Assembly: GCF_002846415.1 (NCBI RefSeq)
Contig: NZ_PJMX01000001.1
Coordinates: 6,758,001 to 6,822,000 of the forward strand
Length of the DNA: 64,000 nt
DNA from: Streptomyces sp. TLI_146
GTDB taxonomy: Bacteria > Actinomycetota > Actinomycetes > Streptomycetales > Streptomycetaceae
Direction: 5' to 3'
Shown one piece after another: positions 57,969 to 64,000 of this stretch. Made by a program: the position numbers and the translations under genes. Below the pieces are notes generated by a model. The model made no database searches. It saw only the letters and a list, made by a program, of their open reading frames with translations, and had not been told where the DNA came from. Within the stretch, counting starts at the first letter, position 1, and the number at the start of each line of letters is the position of its first letter.

Positions 57969-60900
57969 CCCATCTTCTCCAGTGCCTTGATCAGGAAGTG
58001 AAGTTCGCTTGCGCGGTTGCTCTCGTTACCCCAGTTGTGGCTGTTCATCTCTTTCATCGCTGCGCGGGACTTGGCGATCAGGTCCTGGCGGAGTTCGCGG
58101 CTGTTTTTGAGCGTTTCCAGGACCTTCTGCACGCTCTTGTCAGATGCCCATCCGCCGCTCATTCGGAGCGGCTTACCTCCAATTCCAGTCTCGTTGGCGA
58201 ACACGCGAACCTCGTCTGAACCAACGTGTAGATGCGCTCCCTTCGTGGCCCAGTCCGAAGCCATGGAGGATACGCGGACTCCACAGATGTCATTGTGGAC
58301 CAAGACTGGGGTGTGTCCCGCGAACACATAGTAGGTGTGCAGGCTGTCAACTGTCAGATTGTAGGTCCGGGCGCGCTTGGTAAAGGGGGTGTTGGACTGG
58401 ACAGCCGCCGCACTGCCGTCGGCAGTCTGCAAGGTCATCCCGGCGCGGAGGTCGCTGGCCTCCACCCACTTCTTTTCCGACGGGGACCAGAAGGGGTGCT
58501 CTTGTGTGGCGGTGAGTAGTTCGCTTCCGCGATCAGTGGCTATGTCGAGCTCGTTGAAGCTCTTGTCATAGTCCGTGATGATCAGGTCAGACACTTCCTG
58601 CTGTTCAGTCTTCCCGGTTGCAGGGTCAGTCGATACAACCCTGTCGCCGATCTTCACCGATTCGATGCTCTTCGCAGATGCATCCGCCATGAGAATCTTC
58701 GTTCCAGCAAGGAAGCATGTGGCGCACTTAATGACCCGCCCGGCGCGAGAAGACTTAGCGATGTCCTCGATTCCTTCTGCACCCTTCTTCAGCAACTTGA
58801 GCTTGCCGACGGGCAGCACGCCAGCTGCAGCGAGGGTGCATTTACCAAGGCTTGGATTCTTGAAACAGTCGAGGACGTCGGTGGCGCCGAGGACTTCCAT
58901 GCCTCCCTTGAGGAGGAGCTTTGCAAGGCCCATGTCGACGGTGGGCTGGACGATGATGGCGTCTTCGTTGTACACGCAGGGAGCGAGGCTGTCCCGGCTC
59001 ATGAACTGGATGCACTTGTGCTTTTTGCGCTTGCCCTGCTCCTGCTGCTTGCGCTGCTCTTCGGCCAGTCGGCGCTCTTCCGCCTCCTCGGCCTGGCGCT
59101 TCTTCATCACGTCGGCCCAGGCCTGCGAAGCGAGGGTATTGGCTTCGGTGGAACTCTTACCCGCTGCCAGCGCCGCAGCGTGTGCGTCGGCCGCCGAGCT
59201 GTCAGCCTCTTTGGCAGATACACGAGCGTAACTCGCGGAGAATTCGGCTTGGGCTGCGGATTCGGCGGCGTCTGCGGCGTCGCGGTCTGCGGCGTCTGCG
59301 GCGTTGCGGGCAGTCTGGGCGGACTTGGCGGCCTGGTTGGCGCTGGCTTGGGCCTGGTCGGCCGAGTCCTTAGCGGCGCTTGCGAAGTCGGCAGCGCGTT
59401 TGGCGTTCCTGTCGGCTTCGGCTGCGGCTGCGTTCGCCTTGTCCTTCGCGTTGCCTGCGAGGAATGCTGCCTGGGCGGCGAGATAGGAGTTCTTCTGGGC
59501 GGTGGCGGCTACTCCGTCGGCCTCGTTGATCAGGCGCTGGACCTGGGCGACGTGGTTATTGGTGAGCTGGTCCTTGCGGTCGGCCATGTACTGGCCGGCC
59601 TGGATGAAGGAGTGGAGCTGGTCGGCCGGGCCCTGGAGTGCGGCCAGGGCCGCGCCTTTGACCTCGGGGCCTCCGTCGTTGACGAGCTTGCTCGCGAGGA
59701 CGCGCTCGTCGATGTTGCGGGCTTCGTACTGGCCGCTGTTGAGGAAGGCGGACATGGCCTTGGCGCTGCCGTCGGCGAGGGCGGCCTTGGAGGCCTCCTT
59801 CACGCTCGGCCCGCCGTCGTTGTTGATCTTTGAGATCAGTACGCGGTAGTCGATGGCCGCCACCTCGTACTGGCCGGTGGCGTAGAAGTCGCGGACCTGC
59901 TGGTCACTGCCCTTCAAAGCCTCGGTCGCGCCTGCGCGCACCGTCTCGTAGGGGCTGTTGGAGGCGAGGTCCGTGACCTGCTGGCGTACCTCGTCCGCCG
60001 CCGCCTTTGTGATCCCGGTCCGCAAGTACTCAAGAACGTCGGCGTCTTCGCCGGACAGGGCCCGGGCGGCTGCTTCCTGGCGCCAGGAGCCGTAGTGCTT
60101 GAGCGCGCGCAGCGCGACCGCGCGGCCCTTGGCCGCAATGTCCTTGGTGTCGGCGCCAGCCTTGTCAGCGTCGGCGGCGAGTGCGGCCGCGTCGTTGGTG
60201 ATGTTGGTGTCTTCGAGGGCGACCTGGGCGAGCTGCTTGGTGAACTCGTCGCTGGCAGCCTTGTTGGACTTGGCGCGCTCGACGGCTGCGTGGTTGCGGG
60301 CGGTGAGGTCTTCGGCCTCGGTGTCTCGGGCGATCGCGAAGAGCTTCTTGGCCGAGGCGACGGCGGCGCTGGCGTCGTCGGCTGCTTCCTTCGCCTTGGC
60401 AGCCTGTGTGCCCGCCTCGGTGGCCAGCTTGGTTGCGTCGCCCGCGTACTTGGCCGCGTCTTCCGCGGCGTCCGCGGCCTTCTCCGCGTGAGCGGCGGCC
60501 TTCTTGGCGTGGTCGCGGGCCTCAAAGGCGGCTTCGGCGGACTTGTTGGCCAGGGCCTGGGCGGCAGCGGCGGCACGGTTGGCCTCACGGGCGTGGCGGC
60601 GGGTCTCGGCGGCTGCGGCCTGGGCCTCGCCGGAATGGATACCCGCTGCTTCGGCCGAGGCGTTGGCCTCGTCCGCCGAGGCCGCGGCGGCATCGGCGTT
60701 GGCACCAGCATCCGCCGAGGCCTTCGCAGCCGCACCGGCTGCGACAGATGCCTTTCCGGCCTGCTCGGCAGCGGCTGCCGAGGTCGTGGCGAGAGCGGCC
60801 GCCTTGCGGGCGTTCTGGGCGTAGTTCTTGGCCGCTTCAGCCTTGCTCTTGTCGCCGAGTGCGGCGAGCGAAGCGTTGTAAGCGTCGTCGGCGGCGTTGG

Positions 60901-61957
60901 CGGCTGCGGCTGCGGCGCTCGCGGTCTGGGCGGCCGCGAGGGCGGCGACGCGGGCAGAGCGGTTGGCGGCGTTGGCTGCGTCGATCGCCGTCTGCGCGGC
61001 CGCGGCTGCGGCCTTGGCGGCAGCCGCGGCCTGCTTGGCCTTGGCGGCGGCCATCTTGGCCTCTGCCTTGGCTTCCTTCGTTTCGTCCGCAGCTGTCTTC
61101 GCTGCCGTCATGGCCAGCTCGGAGGCGGCGACCGCCTTGGCCGAGGCTTCCTGGGCAGCCTGTGTCGCCTCCTCCGCCTGCTGCCCGGCCTGGATTGCCT
61201 GCTCGTTGAGCTGCGCGATCGAGGCGCGTTCCTGGTCGCGGTTGCGTGCCGTGAACTGGCCGATCTCCAGGAACTCGACCACGTCTTCCGGGCTGCCCTG
61301 AAGCGCGACCTTCCCGGCTGCCTTCATGGCGGGGCCACCGGAGTTGATGAGCTTGGAGACCTTGACCCGGTTGTCGATCTTCCTGGCGTCGTACTGACCG
61401 TCGGCCAGGAACTTGGCCACGTCCTCCTGGCTGCCCTCCAGGGCAGCCTTGCCCGCGTCCTTGACGCCGGTGCCACCGAAGTTGATGATCCGCGACACCT
61501 CGGCGCGCTGGTCTGTCTCGAACGGGGCTTTCCAGCCATCCCGTAGGAACGCGGCCACATCATCCGGGTTCTTGGACGCGAGGGCCTTCTTGGCCGCCGT
61601 GCGGACCCCAGTGCCACCCACATTGATGATCCGGCTGACCGCTACTCGGTCATCAACGACCTGGATGGTAGGCACGTCGGTGAGGAACCGCTTGATGTCC
61701 TCGTCGGACCCCAGCAGTGCCTTTTCTGCCTCTTCCTTGGTCCCTGCACCACCCGCTTCCCACAGCTCTACCACTTGGCCGCGAAAGTCGACTGCGCTGG
61801 GGTCGTCCGATGCTGTGGCGGGCGTGGCTCCGAGCAGGCTGGCCACCAATGTGACGGGCAGTGCTCCTGCAGCGATGCCGCGTAGTCCGTGCTGCCGTCG
61901 TCTGCGTGCGTCTGCTGGGGAGCGTTGGGCCCTCGTGGGGAGCAGTCGATGTTTCAC
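57965..61957 (-). CDS. Secreted polymorphic toxin: ALF repeats, Ala-rich coiled coils, Hint domain, C-terminal toxin
   Basis: A 1330-aa exported protein. Start GTG 61957 (AAAGGAA site upstream) gives a signal peptide ending near ATPATA/S (about 49); the frame reaches a TTG at 62011 with no signal-like residues. Four ALF-type repeats (about 60-235, for example ALQGSPEDVVEFLEIGQF) precede a long Ala/Lys/Glu coiled coil. A second ALF set (about 630-800) and a second coiled coil follow. A Hint/pretoxin domain (about 1079-1222) opens CFLAGTKILMADASAKSIES and ends with HTPVLVHN. The last 108 residues (DICGVRVSS... to ELHFLIKALEKMG) are the presumed toxin, freed at VHN/D by Hint autoproteolysis; its fold is not recognised. 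An immunity gene overlaps the stop. Confidence 0.85.
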   Translation of the reverse strand: MKHRLLPTRAQRSPADARRRRQHGLRGIAAGALPVTLVASLLGATPATASDDPSAVDFRGQVVELWEAGGAGTKEEAEKALLGSDEDIKRFLTDVPTIQVVDDRVAVSRIINVGGTGVRTAAKKALASKNPDDVAAFLRDGWKAPFETDQRAEVSRIINFGGTGVKDAGKAALEGSQEDVAKFLADGQYDARKIDNRVKVSKLINSGGPAMKAAGKVALQGSPEDVVEFLEIGQFTARNRDQERASIAQLNEQAIQAGQQAEEATQAAQEASAKAVAASELAMTAAKTAADETKEAKAEAKMAAAKAKQAAAAAKAAAAAAQTAIDAANAANRSARVAALAAAQTASAAAAAANAADDAYNASLAALGDKSKAEAAKNYAQNARKAAALATTSAAAAEQAGKASVAAGAAAKASADAGANADAAAASADEANASAEAAGIHSGEAQAAAAETRRHAREANRAAAAAQALANKSAEAAFEARDHAKKAAAHAEKAADAAEDAAKYAGDATKLATEAGTQAAKAKEAADDASAAVASAKKLFAIARDTEAEDLTARNHAAVERAKSNKAASDEFTKQLAQVALEDTNITNDAAALAADADKAGADTKDIAAKGRAVALRALKHYGSWRQEAAARALSGEDADVLEYLRTGITKAAADEVRQQVTDLASNSPYETVRAGATEALKGSDQQVRDFYATGQYEVAAIDYRVLISKINNDGGPSVKEASKAALADGSAKAMSAFLNSGQYEARNIDERVLASKLVNDGGPEVKGAALAALQGPADQLHSFIQAGQYMADRKDQLTNNHVAQVQRLINEADGVAATAQKNSYLAAQAAFLAGNAKDKANAAAAEADRNAKRAADFASAAKDSADQAQASANQAAKSAQTARNAADAADRDAADAAESAAQAEFSASYARVSAKEADSSAADAHAAALAAGKSSTEANTLASQAWADVMKKRQAEEAEERRLAEEQRKQQEQGKRKKHKCIQFMSRDSLAPCVYNEDAIIVQPTVDMGLAKLLLKGGMEVLGATDVLDCFKNPSLGKCTLAAAGVLPVGKLKLLKKGAEGIEDIAKSSRAGRVIKCATCFLAGTKILMADASAKSIESVKIGDRVVSTDPATGKTEQQEVSDLIITDYDKSFNELDIATDRGSELLTATQEHPFWSPSEKKWVEASDLRAGMTLQTADGSAAAVQSNTPFTKRARTYNLTVDSLHTYYVFAGHTPVLVHNDICGVRVSSMASDWATKGAHLHVGSDEVRVFANETGIGGKPLRMSGGWASDKSVQKVLETLKNSRELRQDLIAKSRAAMKEMNSHNWGNESNRASELHFLIKALEKMG

Positions 61958-62231
61958 CCGTTTTATTCCTTTCGCGTCCAGCGCGAACGGCCGCGGCTGC
62001 CCACCCGGCAAGTGCGGCGAGGTTCCCCCTGCACATGTCGAGATATGGAGGAGCGTGCATGCGACTGCGAAGGCATGCCTCGACGGGCGCGACCCGCCCC
62101 CCGGGAGACCGCAACTCCCCCTGGTCGGATGGGGTTGGGGGCGCGCTCGGCTGCATCTTACATATGTTTTACTTACGTGAATCTCATGGGCATCTCATGT
62201 GTCCGTGCTTCATGATTGTGAGGATGCTGTG
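61958..62231. other. Divergent promoter region of the toxin and small exported protein genes
   Basis: 274 bp. GC-rich near the toxin side; an AT-rich block (62155-62190, with TACATATGTTTTACTT-like sequence) probably holds the rightward promoter. No gene. Confidence 0.5.
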
Positions 62232-62768
62232 ATGACGTCTCGCGCCCGGAAGGTGCTCCTGTCGACTGGTATCGGTGTAAGCGCGGCATCAGTCGGCTTT
62301 GCTTCGCTCGCTGTGGCACAGGCGGCCCCCAAGGTGACGGCTCCTACAGCTGTGTCTGCGGCAGCCGCTGACATGCCATCCACTGTCGAGGATTTCGCCT
62401 ACCCGGGGGCCGCGAAGATCCTCCAGAACCAGAAGATCACCCTGAAGCGGGGAGACGGCCGCATTCAGCTGACCGACTGCAACAGCGGCTATGACATCCA
62501 GGTCGAATCGCACGTCGGCGGGCACTTCTTCTGCTTCGCCGTCAGCGGTAAGCAGGGCTTCCTGACGCTGGAACTTCCCGACGCCTACGGCATCTGGACC
62601 AAGAGCCACCCGGTGAAGGCCACCCTCACCGCCAAGGACGACGGCGCGCAGGCAGTCGTCAACGCCCCTGCCGCCGAGCGTGGCGAAGAGACTGCGTACA
62701 CCCCCGTCGGTGAGAGCGGCGACGTCGGCAAGCGCTCTGTCCTCGTCGAGCTCCGCGTCACCGGCTGA
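62232..62768 (+). CDS. Small exported protein next to the toxin locus
   Basis: A 178-aa protein. ATG 62232 gives a signal peptide (MTSRARKVLLSTGIGVSAAS, hydrophobic to about 43, cleavage near AQA/A). The mature part contains two cysteines (LTDCNSG, HFFCFAVSG) that could form a disulphide, and a beta-rich region (SGKQGFLTLELPDAYGIWTK). No enzyme motif or recognised family. Position between the ALF toxin and the trypsin-fold protein suggests a role in the same secreted system; this is inference. Confidence 0.65.
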   Translation: MTSRARKVLLSTGIGVSAASVGFASLAVAQAAPKVTAPTAVSAAAADMPSTVEDFAYPGAAKILQNQKITLKRGDGRIQLTDCNSGYDIQVESHVGGHFFCFAVSGKQGFLTLELPDAYGIWTKSHPVKATLTAKDDGAQAVVNAPAAERGEETAYTPVGESGDVGKRSVLVELRVTG

Positions 62769-62890
62769 CCAACAGCTGCTCTCGGGCGCCGTGGCGCGCC
62801 TGCGTTCAAAGAAGCGCAAGAAGCGGGATCCCGGGGAACGGATACGGATCCTGTGCACCACCAATCGAAAGTTCGACAAGGGAAATACGC

Positions 62891-64000
62891 ATGACTGGAA
62901 GAAGTTCGCAGACGGCGTGGACAACGGGACTTCTCGCGGCAGTGGTTGTCACGGGCTCAATATCAGGCATCCCTGCACAGGCTGTCGTTGGTGACTCCCC
63001 CAAGGATGGCGACTACTCCTTCGCCGTCAAGATTCACATCGGCGACGGCCAGCGGACCTGCTCCGGTGCGCTGGTGGACCCGCAGTGGGTGCTGACTGCT
63101 GCGAGTTGCTTTGCCGACAACCCTCAGCAGGGGTTTGACATCCCCGCTGGCGCACCGAAGATGAAGGCGCTGGTGACGCGGGCGGGGAGTCTGGATGCCG
63201 CTCCCATTCCGTTCTCCAAAAATAGAGCGGTCACCACGTTGGTTCCGGCCAAGGGGCGTGATCTGGTGATGGCCAAGATCGAGAGTGGGCTCACTATAGG
63301 GACCGGCGCTGTGCCGACTGGGTTGGAGCCGGCCTTCCGGTCTCCGACGCAGGCTGTGCCGATCCAAGTTGCGACCACAGCCCCTACCGAGGGCGAAAGC
63401 CTGAAGGTTGTCGGCTTCGGGCGCACCAAGGACGAGTGGGTGCCGGAGAAGCCTCATACGGGAGCCTTCTCCGTGGGCGGCGTCGGCGGCGAAAGCTTCG
63501 GCGTTGACAAGAAAGCCGAATCCACCGCGAGCCTGTGCAAGGGTGATGCTGGCGCTCCTGCTTTCCGGGAGAAGGACGGCAGGGTTGAGCTCGTTGGTAT
63601 CAACAGTCGCTCGTGGCAGGGCGGGTGTCTTGGGGAGGATGAGACTCGAACGGGTGCCGTGGAGACCCGCATCGACGATCTCAACGGCTGGATCCAGAAG
63701 ACCCGGCTGCCCGCCAAGCCTCCGGCCCTCAGCACGGTGACGACGACCGCGGACTTCAACCGCGACGGACGCACGGACGTCGCTGCTGTACTGGAAGATG
63801 GCTCGCTGAACGTGTTCTATGCGAACGCGGATGGAGCTCTGCAGTACGGCCGTCTCCTGTGGGCGTACGACGGCTCTTGGAAGTCGATGAAGAGGATTGT
63901 CGCCGGCGACTACAACGGTGATGCCTTGCCCGACATCGCGGCTGTGGACGGGGACGGCGCCCTGAGGCTGTATCTGGGTAAGCCTGATGGCGGACTTGCT
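62891..64000 (+). CDS. Secreted trypsin-fold pseudo-protease with FG-GAP repeats (3'-truncated)
   Basis: Open to the window edge (370 codons seen). ATG 62891 follows AAGGGAA. The signal peptide is 1 to about 31 (TGLLAAVVVTGSISGIPAQA). Residues 34-275 follow the S1 trypsin fold, but the catalytic His is Ser72 (VLTAASCF instead of TAAHC) and the nucleophile Ser is Ala220 (CKGDAGAPAF instead of GDSGGP). Only Asp124 (GRDLVMAKI) remains, so peptidase activity is not expected. From about 290, FG-GAP/VCBS-type repeats occur (ADFNRDGRTDVAAV, GDYNGDALPDIAAV) with calcium-binding Asp pattern. A binding or adhesion role is inferred. The right end is missing. Confidence 0.8.
   Translation, partial: MTGRSSQTAWTTGLLAAVVVTGSISGIPAQAVVGDSPKDGDYSFAVKIHIGDGQRTCSGALVDPQWVLTAASCFADNPQQGFDIPAGAPKMKALVTRAGSLDAAPIPFSKNRAVTTLVPAKGRDLVMAKIESGLTIGTGAVPTGLEPAFRSPTQAVPIQVATTAPTEGESLKVVGFGRTKDEWVPEKPHTGAFSVGGVGGESFGVDKKAESTASLCKGDAGAPAFREKDGRVELVGINSRSWQGGCLGEDETRTGAVETRIDDLNGWIQKTRLPAKPPALSTVTTTADFNRDGRTDVAAVLEDGSLNVFYANADGALQYGRLLWAYDGSWKSMKRIVAGDYNGDALPDIAAVDGDGALRLYLGKPDGGLA

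Overview
The window comes from the chromosome of a Streptomyces-type actinomycete. The evidence is very high GC with strong third-position bias, many GTG and one TTG start codon, purine-rich Shine-Dalgarno sites, rare TTA codons, and actinomycete marker genes: a SepF paralogue, bacterial Hen1/Pnkp, DUF6099, an F420-type luciferase-fold oxidoreductase and a 904-aa aconitase. From memory, the order SepF paralogue - Hen1/Pnkp - arginine deiminase - ornithine carbamoyltransferase - enoyl-CoA hydratase - HTH/MurA fusion - aconitase resembles the Streptomyces core chromosome.

Layout. 1-5.3 kb: a large STAND/AAA-like ATPase cut by the left edge, then 3-hydroxyisobutyryl-CoA hydrolase. 5.4-12.5 kb: an HTH-TOBE protein, a PucR-type regulator, a probable broken small gene, and a nitrate reductase fused to a flavodoxin/NADPH reductase module, with a GlnR-like site upstream. 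12.6-15.4 kb: a cobalamin riboswitch and metE. 15.4-22.6 kb: a glyoxalase-fold protein, an orphan substrate-binding-fold protein, a SepF paralogue, an ATPase + MazG pair, DUF6099, a luciferase-fold oxidoreductase and homocysteine methyltransferase. 22.7-29.7 kb: Hen1/Pnkp RNA repair, then arcA, argF and an anti-sigma-type kinase.

29.9-39.5 kb: a CoA-dependent aromatic pathway, most like 2-aminobenzoyl-CoA (anthranilate) degradation. It comprises enoyl-CoA hydratase, a monooxygenase/old-yellow-enzyme fusion, CoA ligase, PaaX regulator, acyl-CoA dehydrogenase and RidA. Its two halves are separated by terB and a blaI/M56 pair. Both pathway promoters carry the same unusual 12-mer with identically spaced flanks, probably the PaaX operator.

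39.8-49.2 kb: a secreted M9-type collagenase next to a hydroxyproline catabolic operon: three-subunit dehydrogenase, DapA-family deaminase, 4-hydroxyproline epimerase, ornithine cyclodeaminase-fold reductase and a GntR regulator. A near-identical 14-bp motif lies before three of these transcription units. Together the genes suggest use of collagen-derived hydroxyproline. 49.3-55.6 kb: an MFS exporter, an HTH-MurA fusion and acnA, with paired palindromes and an iron-box-like site between the last two.

55.6-64 kb: an accessory region with visibly lower GC. It holds a multiply frameshifted DUF3987/YfjI-type relic, then a secreted ALF-repeat/Hint polymorphic toxin overlapping a putative immunity gene by 4 bp. 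A small exported protein and a trypsin-fold protein follow; the latter lacks the catalytic His and Ser, carries FG-GAP repeats and runs off the right edge.

No tRNA, rRNA, CRISPR array or intact insertion sequence was recognised. All function calls rest on reading motifs by eye; no database search was possible.
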